A stretch of DNA of 64,000 nt from Ecytonucleospora hepatopenaei (lineage: Eukaryota; Microsporidia; Enterocytozoonidae): assembly GCA_026692725.1 (NCBI GenBank), contig JAPMUG010000001.1, forward strand, positions 744,001 through 808,000. Reading direction: 5' to 3'. The notes under the pieces are model-generated. The model saw nothing but the letters and a program-made list of their open reading frames with translations, searched no databases and was not told the DNA's origin. Shown one piece after another: positions 38,099-47,700 of this stretch (position 1 is its first letter; the number at the start of each line of letters is the position of its first letter). The position numbers were made by a program, and so were the translations under genes.

Positions 38099-38785
38099 AT
38101 GGAAAAAGAAAATTTTACATCAGAAATTTGCAGTCATGAAGAAACAGACGGATTTTTTTGTATAAATTGTGGAATAGAGGTTAAATCAGACAATTTTTAT
38201 TATGAAAAATATACAAAATACAATAAAACAGAACTTAAAGGCAAATTTATTATAAAAAATTCCAAAAATCTTATAAAAAAGTCAATAAAACAATTATTAG
38301 TCAATTTTAAATTGGAAAAATATACAGAGGATATATTTACAATGTGCAATTTAACCAAATTCAAAAATAGAATTAATTTTGAAAATAAAGTATTGTTGCT
38401 TTTGTATAACATTTGTATTAGAAATGGAGAAGCCATTAATATTACCGATATTATTGAATATAGCTCATTAAAAAAACATAAATTTTTATTAATTTATAGA
38501 AACACGTTTGATTATATACCCACTGACGAACAATCATTACACAATACATTTTTAAGGGCTACACTATACATTAAAAAAACCTACAATTTATCATCAACAA
38601 TAGATTTTGATAATTTTAAGATTTTATCTAAAGAGTTTCCAAATATCAACAAATTAAAATTAGCCATTTGTTCATGTCTTTTAAATTCTAAAGAGAAATT
38701 GTCATTAGAAGCAAAAAAATATTTAAGAGAATGTAAGAGCATTAAATATAAAATACAAAATAAAACACAACAATTTAATAGATAA
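38099..38785 (+). CDS. TFIIB-family-like factor (zinc ribbon plus cyclin-like repeats)
   Basis: 228 aa from the ATG directly after CCC. The N-terminus has CSHEETDGFFCINCGIEV, a Cys/His pattern like the zinc ribbon of TFIIB, BRF or Rrn7. Residues 55-215 are helical and can be divided into two cyclin-like halves (VLLLLYNICIRNGEAINITDIIEYS..., and LRATLYIKKTYNLSS...). The spacing of Cys in the ribbon is not the classical CxxC...CxxC. No B-reader is visible. A Pol I or Pol III factor is possible; family assignment is tentative. Confidence 0.45.
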   Translation: MEKENFTSEICSHEETDGFFCINCGIEVKSDNFYYEKYTKYNKTELKGKFIIKNSKNLIKKSIKQLLVNFKLEKYTEDIFTMCNLTKFKNRINFENKVLLLLYNICIRNGEAINITDIIEYSSLKKHKFLLIYRNTFDYIPTDEQSLHNTFLRATLYIKKTYNLSSTIDFDNFKILSKEFPNINKLKLAICSCLLNSKEKLSLEAKKYLRECKSIKYKIQNKTQQFNR

Positions 38786-38855
38786 ATATCACAAATACGA
38801 CGGTAAAACGTTATAATAAAAAACAATCAAATTTTTATAATATTTGAATAATAAA

Positions 38856-39608
38856 TCATTTTTTAGTTGAGTCTAAAAAAATATCAGTAAAACAACAAAA
38901 CATTACTTGTTCAGTTTTATTTTTATAAATATCTTCAGGATGTACTACTTTTTTAATATCTTTAAAACATATTTTGTTGTTAAAATGTTTACAATTAACC
39001 ACAATTGTCTCATATTCGCCACCCTCTCCGCAAAAATTCAAATCCCACTTTGTTTTTACTGTTATCAAATATGCATAAAGTTCTGAAATATCCTTGCCTA
39101 ATAAATAATCAGGTAATAAAGGAGAAGCTATTTTAACAATAACCGCATTGATTCCATAATCAATCATTTCTTTAAGCAATTCTTTTTGTTCATGCTTCCA
39201 TAGAGGAGATAAACTCAATAGATTTAGTCTTTTTGCAATATTTCCTACTCTGTTTTTTTGATAAGTTGATTCTATTGCACCAGAACATATTGCTTCACCA
39301 CCATATTCTTCAAATGCGGATTTAACGGCGGTAAATAAATCTTCAACTTCATCATACTCACATGCTTCATATTCTAAATTTTGATTTTTTGCGTAGCATT
39401 TGGTTTCTCTGATGACAAACGGAATGTCTAACACCTTTTGAATAAAATCAATAAATTCACGTCCAACTGTCTGGAACATATATGAATCAACATAATTTGA
39501 TTTGTTATGCATGTAAACACAAGCAACAATATGATGTCCTTCATCCTTTAATTTACAAAGAGTGTATATCGAATCTTTTCCACCACTTATTAGTGCTATT
39601 ACTTTCAT
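38856..39608 (-). CDS. DPH6: Diphthine-ammonia ligase (Dph6)
   Basis: A 250-aa ATP pyrophosphatase (adenine nucleotide alpha hydrolase fold) that performs the last amidation step of diphthamide on eEF2. It has the PP-loop SGGKDSIYT at residues 8-16, the family block AICSGAIESTYQKNRV (GAI.S.YQ..RV.....RL.L....PLW), PLWKHEQKELLKEMI, and the terminal EGGEYET near 195. Length is that of the bare catalytic domain; yeast Dph6 carries two additional RidA-like domains which are missing here. Confidence 0.92.
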   Translation of the reverse strand: MKVIALISGGKDSIYTLCKLKDEGHHIVACVYMHNKSNYVDSYMFQTVGREFIDFIQKVLDIPFVIRETKCYAKNQNLEYEACEYDEVEDLFTAVKSAFEEYGGEAICSGAIESTYQKNRVGNIAKRLNLLSLSPLWKHEQKELLKEMIDYGINAVIVKIASPLLPDYLLGKDISELYAYLITVKTKWDLNFCGEGGEYETIVVNCKHFNNKICFKDIKKVVHPEDIYKNKTEQVMFCCFTDIFLDSTKK

Positions 39609-39629
39609 AAAATTTTTGGCCTTGTTTTT

Positions 39630-40382
39630 ATGGAAAAAGATTTAGAAATTAAAGAATTTATTGAAAACATTCCGTTCGATTATTCAAAAATTTCTATGTG
39701 GCTTTCTGAAAACAAAAAGCTTTTTATAAACAAGCCACGATTATTTTCAGCTGTTTTAAGCCGTCTGGATCAAATGCTAAAGAATTCACAAACAATTTTT
39801 GATTTAAAAAAAGACATGGGAGTATTGATACAAACAATTCAGTTAGAAAAAGAAGCACTGCTAAAAGAATTTAATTCTAATTTTACTGAAGAAAAATTTA
39901 TAGAATTTATTAATGAAGGTAAGGCAGAAGATTTTTTTATTTTATGCCATAAGAATGAAAAGACATGTTTTTTTACTGATGTTTTATATATTGATTTTGA
40001 GATCAAAACAAATCAAAAAACTATTAGAAAAACAGAAATAAATACCAAAAAGCAAAAAACAGCAGATACCCAGATTATTTCAAAAGAAGACAATTCAGAA
40101 ACAAATAAAGCAATAGAGGATCTAAAAAAATACATAGAAAAAAACAATTTTATTACATTTGAAGAGTATATTTTAGATAGAAAAAGTTTTTCAAAAACAA
40201 TTTTTAATACTTTTAATGTTTCTGTGGCATTAAAAATGAAATATGTAAGTATAAAAAAAGAAAACAATATTTTGTATTTAACAAAATATAAAGAAGATGA
40301 TAAAAAAGGAAATGTTCATGGAGTTTTTAGTATAACAAAGAATAAATGGTTAGAAATGTGCAAAACAAAAGATACAAAGTAG
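39630..40382 (+). CDS. NSE4: SMC5-SMC6 complex kleisin Nse4
   Basis: 250 aa. The C-terminal winged helix reads FITFEEYILDRKSFSKTIFNTFNVSVALKMKYVSIKKENN, matching the Nse4_C pattern (F..F..DP.SF..TVEN.F..SFL...G.V.I). The N-terminal helices would bind SMC6 and Nse3. The middle is a low-complexity Lys/Thr linker (about 130-160). As the kleisin it bridges SMC5 and SMC6 heads in DNA repair and replication-fork support. It is 21 bp from DPH6, with divergent starts. Compact relative to yeast Nse4 (402 aa). Confidence 0.65.
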   Translation: MEKDLEIKEFIENIPFDYSKISMWLSENKKLFINKPRLFSAVLSRLDQMLKNSQTIFDLKKDMGVLIQTIQLEKEALLKEFNSNFTEEKFIEFINEGKAEDFFILCHKNEKTCFFTDVLYIDFEIKTNQKTIRKTEINTKKQKTADTQIISKEDNSETNKAIEDLKKYIEKNNFITFEEYILDRKSFSKTIFNTFNVSVALKMKYVSIKKENNILYLTKYKEDDKKGNVHGVFSITKNKWLEMCKTKDTK

Positions 40383-40466
40383 ACAGCAATGTCAATTTAA
40401 TGGCAACAACAATTATGAAACAAAGTTTCAGAAAATATTTATAATTTTCTTACATGGAAACAATAT

Positions 40467-41282
40467 ATGTATATTTCATTAGCAATTACATTACTAGGTT
40501 TTTACAAATCAGTCAATGCATTGACTACTGGAGATGTAGAGGCACTGGACATGTATGATAGCGGACTTCTTGAAAAAAGTATGTTAAAACCATCAAAAAG
40601 CATGAAGCTTAATAGAGAAATTAACGCAAAAAAGTCAGATGCAAAAAAGACTGATAAAACAGAGGATGAAGAAACCACCGAAAAGAAAGGAAAGAAGGGG
40701 ACTAAATTAAAGAAGAGTTCATCTAAGAAATCAAATGCTAAAAAACCAAAGAAATCTAATTTGATGTCATTTGCAAAACCTGCTGAGACTAAAATTAAGA
40801 AAAGTCAAGCTAAGGATGAAGAAAAGACTAAAGAAGAAACAGAAAACCCAGAAACATCTAAACAAGACAGTAAGAATAGCAAAGATAAAAAAGATAAAAA
40901 AGACAGTAAAGATTCAAAAGGAGAATCTTCTAAAAAAAGAAAGTCACCTGAACCAACAGGAGCTTCTGAGTCTAAAAAGGCAAAGAAAAGCTCAGATGAT
41001 GTAAAATCAAGTGCAGAAAAAGCAAAAGAAGAGACAGAAGATACAAAAAAATCAGATAAAAGTAAGAAAGAGAAAAAATCAAATATAAAACCATCAAAAG
41101 GAAAGAAAACAAGTTTAAAACCTAAAAAAGCTAATCTTAACAAACCTAAAAAATCAAATTTAAACAAACCTGAGAAGAAAAGCAGTGCTAAACCTAAGAA
41201 ATCAAATGTTGCTAAACCTAAGACAAAGAAATCAAATCTAAGCAAACCTAAAGCAAAGAAATCAAACTTAGCAAAATTATAA
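40467..41282 (+). CDS. Secreted lysine-rich repeat protein
   Basis: 271 aa. A signal peptide (about 1-19, MYISLAITLLGFYKSVNA) is followed by an almost entirely Lys/Ser/Asp/Glu sequence of low complexity. Residues 215-271 repeat KPKKSNL-like units. There are no cysteines, which argues against PTP2, whose Cys are conserved, although the very basic secreted composition recalls it. It could be a spore-wall or polar-tube matrix protein, or a host-directed basic effector. No CCC motif is near the start. Confidence 0.65.
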   Translation: MYISLAITLLGFYKSVNALTTGDVEALDMYDSGLLEKSMLKPSKSMKLNREINAKKSDAKKTDKTEDEETTEKKGKKGTKLKKSSSKKSNAKKPKKSNLMSFAKPAETKIKKSQAKDEEKTKEETENPETSKQDSKNSKDKKDKKDSKDSKGESSKKRKSPEPTGASESKKAKKSSDDVKSSAEKAKEETEDTKKSDKSKKEKKSNIKPSKGKKTSLKPKKANLNKPKKSNLNKPEKKSSAKPKKSNVAKPKTKKSNLSKPKAKKSNLAKL

Positions 41283-41442
41283 ATAAGTTTGGTTAAAAGC
41301 AATTGAAGTAATTTATTTATATAAATAGTTTATAAACTATAATAAATTGATTTAATTTATATTTTGTCTAGCATTTATACTTATTTTTTATACTTTAAAA
41401 ATATGGTTGAATTTTTTAAAAAAACATTTTGTAAAAATTTTA

Positions 41443-41445
41443 CCC
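41443..41445 (+). promoter_or_regulatory. CCC motif deciding the eL6 start
   Basis: TTTTACCCTAAGG directly precedes the ATG at 41451. The upstream 29-codon extension does not resemble eL6. Confidence 0.5.
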
Positions 41446-41450
41446 TAAGG

Positions 41451-41957
41451 ATGTCACGAAGAGCTAATATTGAAATTACGAATTTTTTAAATGAAAACAA
41501 ATTTAAAATATCAGAACTATCAGAAGCAGAAAAGCTTTACATTAGCAAGCACACGCCAAAAACCAGAAAAATGAGGACCGATCTTACCAGAGGTGATTTG
41601 GTTGTAGCATGTGAAGGTAAACACATGGGACAAAAATTGGTGTTTATTAAGCAATTGGAGGGCAATAAAGCAGTTGTATCAGGAATAAAAGAAATAAATA
41701 ATATTGGTATGTTTATCATAGATGAGCAATATCTTTTTAAGTTAAGCATAAACGTTTCTATTCCAGAAATTACTGTCAATGGTGAGTTAAATGAGAGTAA
41801 AATTGATGATTGCTGTGGAGAATTTACAACAACTTTTGACAATTCCACAGATAAAGTTTTGTATGACGCAGTCAAAAAAGTTGAATTTTTAAAGGGATAT
41901 ATTAGTGAACCATTTGTGGTTGATAATTCAATTGATTTTTATTCACAGAAATATTAA
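41451..41957 (+). CDS. RPL6: 60S ribosomal protein eL6
   Basis: 168 aa from the ATG following ACCCTAAGG. The core RGDLVVACEGKHMGQKLVFIKQLEGNKAVVSGI corresponds to the eL6 KOW region (G.VLI...G...GKRVV(F/V)LK.L.....LV.GP). The closing YISEPFVVDNSIDFYSQKY aligns to its C-terminal segment. The N-terminal basic extension of animal L6 is missing. The upstream frame adds 29 residues without homology and is rejected. Confidence 0.88.
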   Translation: MSRRANIEITNFLNENKFKISELSEAEKLYISKHTPKTRKMRTDLTRGDLVVACEGKHMGQKLVFIKQLEGNKAVVSGIKEINNIGMFIIDEQYLFKLSINVSIPEITVNGELNESKIDDCCGEFTTTFDNSTDKVLYDAVKKVEFLKGYISEPFVVDNSIDFYSQKY

Positions 41958-42097
41958 AATCTAGTTGTTTTTAAATTTATTTGCTTCTAAATAAATATTT
42001 TAAGTTTATTTCATTTGTTTATTAATTATTTAGGTTATAAATATGTGTATTTAGAGTAAATGCATTTATATCAATTTTAATTTAATTACTTTTTATT

Positions 42098-43201
42098 TTA
42101 ATCAAAGATTTCAAATTCTTCGTCTTCTTTTGATTTCTTGAGGAATGTTTCTTGTTTATTAGATATAAAATAATCTATAAGCTTGAGACAGGCATTTGAT
42201 AAAAACCCATTTTTAGGTTCAAATGTTTTTAAAATGTACCACTCTCTCTTTTTTTCAATTTCCTTTAAAAGTTCTTTATTGTCCTTTATTTGAAAAGACA
42301 TGCTATGGTTAATAAATGTTATTTTTTGAAAAATATAATTGTCCCAACAGGTTTTGGGATCATAACCAAATTTGATCCAACATTTACGCCATGGGCCATC
42401 TGCAAAAATGTAATAATGCTCTATAATTGCGTACTTCAGTGCATAAAGTGTAAAATTTAAATCTGTGGCGTTTTTATAAATTTCTTCTATTTCTTTAACA
42501 GTTAAAATATTTTCTAGAAAATATTTTTTAATAAAATCTTGGATGTCATCATATTGTTTCTGCCCTATATTTTTAATAAAATTATCTTTAATATTTTCTG
42601 GATGTTCTTTCGGTGTATCTTCATGTGTTTTTATAATAAATGCTTTTATTCGAACAAAAGACACATCCTGTCCGCCTTTTTCATCCATATCCCATGGTTT
42701 TATGTTTATGTATTTTTCCATAAAAAAATCAGGAAAATTTTTTGTTTTAAGATAATCATTTAAAGTGTCACTGTGTTTTACAAAATTATGAAGATTGTCA
42801 TCTAAAAGAATCTGATGAAAATTTTTATAAAAAGCCTGAGATTCTAGTGGTTGTGGAAAATAAAAATCAACAGGTTCTTTAAATTCGTAAATTTTGCTAA
42901 AAGTGTCCAAAATAACTAAAAAACCATTTTCATCAGACGTGCATTCTAAATATACAAGATTGCTTTCTATTTCCTGTGCATCAATAGTTTTGCTAAATAT
43001 AGTCCCATCAAAATGATATTCTAAAAAATCCTCGTTTCTAAAAAGCAATACATCTTCTTTATCTGTTATAAAGAAAGGGTGTTTTACAAGCTTTATTTCA
43101 TTAGATTCTTTGTTTTTATATTCATTTTTATCCTCAGATAATAAAGAAGCCGTAGTTTCCTGTTCATTACTGTCATTTATTGTGTTTTTAGAAGTATTCA
43201 T
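42098..43201 (-). CDS. TFC1: TFIIIC subunit Tfc1/GTF3C5
   Basis: 367 aa. The DNA-binding C-terminal segment ADGPWRKCWIKFGYDPKTCWDNYIFQKITF near residues 265-295 is nearly diagnostic for tau95/Tfc1 (DGPWRxxWVxxGYDPR...YQ.IDFR). The N-terminal half corresponds to the dimerisation triple-barrel region; residues 1-40 are polar and disordered. It binds the A box of tRNA genes. An acidic tail (KKSKEDEEFEIFD) closes the protein, as in yeast, although the protein is shorter than the yeast one (649 aa). TFIIIC works with RPC34 and the Pol III apparatus also encoded in this window. Confidence 0.82.
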   Translation of the reverse strand: MNTSKNTINDSNEQETTASLLSEDKNEYKNKESNEIKLVKHPFFITDKEDVLLFRNEDFLEYHFDGTIFSKTIDAQEIESNLVYLECTSDENGFLVILDTFSKIYEFKEPVDFYFPQPLESQAFYKNFHQILLDDNLHNFVKHSDTLNDYLKTKNFPDFFMEKYINIKPWDMDEKGGQDVSFVRIKAFIIKTHEDTPKEHPENIKDNFIKNIGQKQYDDIQDFIKKYFLENILTVKEIEEIYKNATDLNFTLYALKYAIIEHYYIFADGPWRKCWIKFGYDPKTCWDNYIFQKITFINHSMSFQIKDNKELLKEIEKKREWYILKTFEPKNGFLSNACLKLIDYFISNKQETFLKKSKEDEEFEIFD

Positions 43202-43567
43202 ATGTTGTTAATAGTTTTTTATTAAATATTATGAATTGTGTCTATTTTTATATAAAATTATTTTATCTTATTATACTAAAAATTACAATTTAAAGGTATA
43301 GAAGAGTATATAGATACACTTAATACTATGGACTTTAAATATATTAACAATACGATGCACACAGATATTATATATTTATAACAAGTTTTTAATTAGTTAT
43401 ATTCTAACAAAATAGTTTAAATATTATTTTAGAAGGGTTCATTAAACATTTACAATAATATACTTTACAACAATGTATTTTAAATTGATATACTTTACAA
43501 TAATACATTTTCAATAATATATTTTACAATAAACATTTACAATAATGCATTTTAAAATAATATTTAT
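43202..43567. other. Spacer with imperfect A+T repeats
   Basis: About 366 bp. Bases 43446-43560 contain imperfect repeats of TTTACAATAATACATTTT type (several units of 15-20 bp). No ORF is credible. Confidence 0.5.
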
Positions 43568-43798
43568 TTAATCATCCTTTTCAGTCTTTTCTTTCTTTGG
43601 TTTAAGCATATTTTTATTGTTCTCACCTGCTCTTTTAATGACGAATGATTTGGAAAAGTTAAACATTGACTTTGATAAATTATCTGTTAGATTTTCAGTA
43701 AGTGCTATTTTTTGGGCATCGCTCATTTTATTTAGTTCTTCTCCAGAATATGTAATTGAATACACATTGTTAATAAAAATACTCCATGAGTGTAACAT
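43568..43798 (-). CDS. Small hypothetical protein, 76 aa
   Basis: Not recognised. The longer frame starts at a TTG; the first ATG (43798) gives a protein beginning MLHSWSIFINN, with a hydrophobic start and a basic tail (KPKKEKTEKDD). No CCC motif. Could be an actual small gene or a remnant; it is isolated between two large spacers. Confidence 0.35.
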   Translation of the reverse strand: MLHSWSIFINNVYSITYSGEELNKMSDAQKIALTENLTDNLSKSMFNFSKSFVIKRAGENNKNMLKPKKEKTEKDD

Positions 43799-44018
43799 AT
43801 TGTTGTTGATATGTCGCAAAAAATAATAATGTTTCAAACAACGTTTTAAGATAAAAAAACATAAATAAAATTATTAAAGGTTTAAATCCATACGATGTTT
43901 TTATTTTTTAAAATTTATTTTTAAAAAACATTATACATACTTTAATATGTTATCAATAACAATATTTTAATTTTAAAAATAATTCATAAAAAACAAAAAG
44001 CACAAAATCTGTTATATT

Positions 44019-45383
44019 TTAATTTTGAGAAAATGCACACACTTCTTTTCCTTGTCTAAGTAAAATGGAAACAACCCAACTCATAAATAATTTGTGGTCA
44101 TCACATTTACAACTGTACAAAACGTTTCCATATTCAACTATAAATTCAAGATTTTGTATTTTTAATTGCTTCCTACTACCACCTATTCTATATTGTACGA
44201 TATATACACCTTTATTACATGGCAAAACATCATCTAAAACAATATCATTGATAAGCAAAAGGTAAGCCTTATCAACGCTTGAAACAGAGCAACATTTTTT
44301 GAAAAATCCTTTAAATTCTGTGTTAAAATAAATATTAGCATTTGGTAGGTCAATTTCAGCTAACTTTTTGTATTTTACTGTGTTTTTTTTATGTTCAGGG
44401 TCTGTAAAATAATTGTCGCTGGAAAATTCAATATTTTTGTTGTTTTTTTCAGAATGAGAATCATAAAAGAACATTTTACATCCTTTGACCTTTGTAAAGC
44501 TAGGAGCGCCTTTTTTACTATCAATACTTAATTTCAACTTATCATACAATTCACCATATTTGAACTCATAAGTATCTGTAACATCTTTTATATGTTTTAA
44601 GGCAGAAACCTTACCAAAAACAAACTTTTTATTTGGTTTGCTTTCCTCATGATGTTTATAGATTTCATTGTTTCGAACATTAAGAAAAGAGTCAATGATG
44701 TCTTCCCTAACAATTTCTGACTCTTCATCTCTAACAAATTTTTCTGAAGGATAGGATTTTTTCAATACCTTCCTGTTTGTAACAGGATCATTTTTAAACT
44801 TGATATTCATTTGCACTATATTAACATTTTTCTTAAATCCCATATCACATGTTGAAACTCGAACATCCGAAGACTGAGAAAACTCTTCCGACTGTGAATT
44901 TTTTATGTTACCGAACAGTTTGTCTGAGTCATAAATTAAATCGATTTCAGGCTTTGCATTAACATCGATTACTTCGGAATCGGTTGTTGCCACTTGTTTT
45001 GTGTTTTCTTCAATCTTATCTTTGCAATGATTGTTTAACATGTCAATATCCGATCTTGTTAGCTCACATTTTTTTATTGTTTGCAATTCTTTTCTTAAAA
45101 ACGCAGTGTCTTCGCTTATTTCATCTACATTTGAGCAAGCATTTCTAATGTATTCACATTCGAATGAATTTTGTTGTGAAATATCAATTTCTACACGTTT
45201 TCTTTCTTCATATGCTTTTTGACTCTCTATGTAAATTACAGAACTAGAAGAATTTTCTTTATTTTTTTCAATGACATCTTCATAATTGTTTTCAGAAGTC
45301 TCGCTATTTGAATCGTAATAAGAAGCTACAATATCGTAATCATCCCATTCTTCACTTAATTTTTCTTTTATTTGTCTAACCAT
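44019..45383 (-). CDS. Hypothetical protein, 454 aa, possible C-terminal PH-like domain
   Basis: Not firmly recognised. The N-terminal 250 residues are polar, Glu/Ser/Asn-rich and probably disordered (SSYYDSNSETSENNYEDVIEKNKENSSSS-like composition). The last 130 residues are globular; the segment VYIVQYRIGGSRKQLKIQNLEFIVEYGNVLYSCKCDDHKLFMSWVVSIL ends with a strand-strand-Trp-helix arrangement like a PH domain. A membrane or cortex adaptor is possible. No CCC motif. Spacers of about 180 and 210 bp separate it from its neighbours. Confidence 0.6.
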   Translation of the reverse strand: MVRQIKEKLSEEWDDYDIVASYYDSNSETSENNYEDVIEKNKENSSSSVIYIESQKAYEERKRVEIDISQQNSFECEYIRNACSNVDEISEDTAFLRKELQTIKKCELTRSDIDMLNNHCKDKIEENTKQVATTDSEVIDVNAKPEIDLIYDSDKLFGNIKNSQSEEFSQSSDVRVSTCDMGFKKNVNIVQMNIKFKNDPVTNRKVLKKSYPSEKFVRDEESEIVREDIIDSFLNVRNNEIYKHHEESKPNKKFVFGKVSALKHIKDVTDTYEFKYGELYDKLKLSIDSKKGAPSFTKVKGCKMFFYDSHSEKNNKNIEFSSDNYFTDPEHKKNTVKYKKLAEIDLPNANIYFNTEFKGFFKKCCSVSSVDKAYLLLINDIVLDDVLPCNKGVYIVQYRIGGSRKQLKIQNLEFIVEYGNVLYSCKCDDHKLFMSWVVSILLRQGKEVCAFSQN

Positions 45384-45596
45384 TATTCTCCTTATTTTTT
45401 AAAAAATAAAATACGTAAAAGGAGATATAATATTTACTTAGAGGACATTATTTCTAAGTTTCATTAACAAAATGTTATTTATAATTAGTTTTATGTAAAT
45501 AAAATAAATTATTAAGTCTCGGTTTTTTCAAATTTAAAAAAAAACAATACAGTTTTTGTAAATAAACACAAAAATTTATATAAAAATATAAAATCT

Positions 45597-46229
45597 TCAC
45601 AATAAACCCGTAATCTTTTTATCAACAAGACCACAGTCTGTTATGACAACAGTATACAAAGGTTCTGCAGTTTGTTTTAAGTAAATACCCCTATCAAAGC
45701 TTTTTAAAAAATCAGAAACATATTCTTTTCTTATTTTTCCAAAAACAACGTGTTTTCCATCTAACCACGTTGTTTTCTTGAATGTAATGAAGAACTGTGA
45801 ACCGTTTGTATTTGGACCACTATTTGCCATGCTTAAAAGCCCTGCTTCAGAATGCTTATGCTTAAAATTTTCATCATCAAACTTTTCTCCATATATACTT
45901 ATACCACCTGTTCCATTTCCTTTAGTAAAATCACCACCTTGCATCATAAAATCATCAATTATGCGATGAAATGTGCTGTTTTTATAAGTAACATTCTTGT
46001 TTTCAGACAATCCTTCACATAACATTGCAAAATTTAAACAAGTTTTTGGAGTTTCATTCCAAAACAATTCAAAGACAAAGTTCTTTTTAATCCTCACGTC
46101 CTTTTTATCTGTATATTCAATTGTCATAAAAGCATCCTTATTGAAATATTTTTCTTTTATTTCCTTTTTCGCAAATAAATTTAAATCAAAAGGTTGAAAT
46201 AAAAAAGAAGCATTGTTAATAGATACCAT
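45597..46229 (-). CDS. Cyclophilin-type peptidyl-prolyl isomerase
   Basis: 210 aa. The cyclophilin fold follows a 30-residue N-terminal extension: [23 protein letters not shown] contains the catalytic Arg, [14 protein letters not shown] follows, and [14 protein letters not shown] carries the Trp that confers cyclosporin sensitivity. It accelerates proline isomerisation in folding. The extension ([23 protein letters not shown]) is not a signal peptide, so a cytosolic or nuclear site is likely. Confidence 0.9.
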   Translation of the reverse strand: MVSINNASFLFQPFDLNLFAKKEIKEKYFNKDAFMTIEYTDKKDVRIKKNFVFELFWNETPKTCLNFAMLCEGLSENKNVTYKNSTFHRIIDDFMMQGGDFTKGNGTGGISIYGEKFDDENFKHKHSEAGLLSMANSGPNTNGSQFFITFKKTTWLDGKHVVFGKIRKEYVSDFLKSFDRGIYLKQTAEPLYTVVITDCGLVDKKITGLL

Positions 46230-46250
46230 TTAAATAAAAAAATATCTCAA

Positions 46251-46330
46251 TTATATATTAAATAACTTAATTATATATTAAATAACTTAATTATATATTA
46301 AACAACTTAATTATATATTAAACAAAATTG
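46251..46330 (+). repeat. 20-bp tandem repeat, four copies
   Basis: Unit TTATATATTAAATAACTTAA is repeated four times with two substitutions (AAC for AAT in later copies). It lies in the spacer upstream of the cyclophilin gene on its 5' side. Confidence 0.8.
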
Positions 46331-46404
46331 TAAGAATAACCTAATTACAAACAATAATATGGGTTAAAAATTCAAGTAACAAACAAATTTATTAACTAAA
46401 ATTA

Positions 46405-46815
46405 TTATAACCCTTTATCATTACTTGTTGAATTTTTTTCTTTATTCTTATTTTGTTGTAAATGTTCAGCTTCTTCTTCCAAAACCTTATTTTCATCAAA
46501 GGCCACATTTTCATCATCAGCAATTTTTTTAGAAATTTCTTGAATTGTTTCGTCCAATTTTTCTAAAAATTCTTCAGCATCTTTGCTTTCAAGATTTTCT
46601 TCTTGTAAAACAATTTTTTTCTTTTCGTTCTTAAAATATTTCTGATACTCTTCTTCAGCCATTTTTTTTAATTTGTACGCTTTTAGTATTACGTAACCAG
46701 TTGCATTACCTAATTTATTTATGCACATACCTACAACCCGATTAATTCTTTCTCTTGGAGTTTCTTCTTGAACGCTTGCAGCAAATAGAAATGAAACGTA
46801 AGGTAAAAAATTCAT
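46405..46815 (-). CDS. Small secreted acidic coiled-coil protein
   Basis: 136 aa. The start is supported by AAACCCTT before ATG. A signal peptide (NFLPYVSFLFAASVQ) precedes a helical charged body: an amphipathic segment to about residue 60, then a Glu-rich coiled coil (LESKDAEEFLEKLDETIQEISKK) and an Asn/Lys tail. No Cys other than one. A spore or ER-lumen role is possible; the family is not recognised. Confidence 0.6.
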   Translation of the reverse strand: MNFLPYVSFLFAASVQEETPRERINRVVGMCINKLGNATGYVILKAYKLKKMAEEEYQKYFKNEKKKIVLQEENLESKDAEEFLEKLDETIQEISKKIADDENVAFDENKVLEEEAEHLQQNKNKEKNSTSNDKGL

Positions 46816-46921
46816 AAGGGTTTTATAAACACAACTTTAAAAATAAATAAAAATTTAAAATTTCAAAGTAAAATAAAAAATTACTTTTTTTAAAAAATTT
46901 TAACCCTGTTTAAATTATAGT

Positions 46922-47638
46922 ATGTCAAAGGTAATAAGAAAGTTTAGACAACAGAAAAAGAAAGAACGTTCAAACGTTAAGAAACTTGATCTTAGCTATC
47001 CCAAAGTAAAAGAAACAACTGAAATGACATTGTTAGAGTTAAAGCATCAAAGAGGAAAAGGTGCACCAGTTGCCATTGTTGAAATAGAAGGAAAGGCTTA
47101 TAACATATGTGCAACAGAAGGAACTTCCGTAGGTCAAAAGTTCACAATTGGAAATGAAGGTATCGTCAAGGAGGGCAATATTATGCAACTTAAAAATATT
47201 CCGGAAGGATATGCAGTACATTCTGTTGAATATGAGCAGAATGATGGTGGAAATGTTGCTATGACAGCAGGATGTTATTGTTCAATTGAAAACCATAGGA
47301 AAGAAAATGGGCAAACTGTACTTAAAATGCCTTCAGGTAAAAAGATTGTTTTTCCAAACACAGTTAGAGCTATTGTTGGAGTTGTTTCAGGGGCAGGTAT
47401 TTGCGAAAAGCCTTTGCTTAAGGCAGGAACAACGCATTATTTGAAGAGAAGCAGAGGTCAGTTGTTCCCAAGAGTAAGAGGTGTTGCAATGAATCCAGTG
47501 GATCACGGACACGGAGGAGGAAACCACCAGCACATTGGTTTTTCATCAACTGTTTCTAAGAGAGCCCCATTAGCACAGCAGGTTGGATTGGTTGGTGCAA
47601 GATCAACAGGTAGAAAAACAGGTAATAAGGCAAAGTAA
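46922..47638 (+). CDS. RPL2: 60S ribosomal protein uL2 (L8)
   Basis: A 238-aa protein at the peptidyl-transferase region. The uL2 signature is GRKTGNKAK at the C-terminus with GVAMNPVDHGHGGGNHQHIG near residues 188-208; the His of that loop is the modified or tRNA-proximal residue in fungi. APVAIVEI and VGxxLPLKNIPEG-like IMQLKNIPEGYAVHSVE are conserved. The N-terminus is shorter than in yeast (254 aa). AACCCTG lies 17-20 nt before the ATG. Confidence 0.95.
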   Translation: MSKVIRKFRQQKKKERSNVKKLDLSYPKVKETTEMTLLELKHQRGKGAPVAIVEIEGKAYNICATEGTSVGQKFTIGNEGIVKEGNIMQLKNIPEGYAVHSVEYEQNDGGNVAMTAGCYCSIENHRKENGQTVLKMPSGKKIVFPNTVRAIVGVVSGAGICEKPLLKAGTTHYLKRSRGQLFPRVRGVAMNPVDHGHGGGNHQHIGFSSTVSKRAPLAQQVGLVGARSTGRKTGNKAK

Positions 47639-47700
47639 ATGTTTTGTTTTTTATTTATATTATGTTTTATTTTAAAGTTTATTTTTTTTGGAAGTTTTGT

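Noticed and set aside
40467..41282. Direct call as PTP2
   Set aside because: PTP2 has conserved cysteines; this protein has none. Only a basic secreted composition is shared.
40805..41302. 165-codon minus-strand frame opposite the lysine-rich gene
   Set aside because: Leu/Phe-rich shadow of AAA/AAG codons on the other strand.
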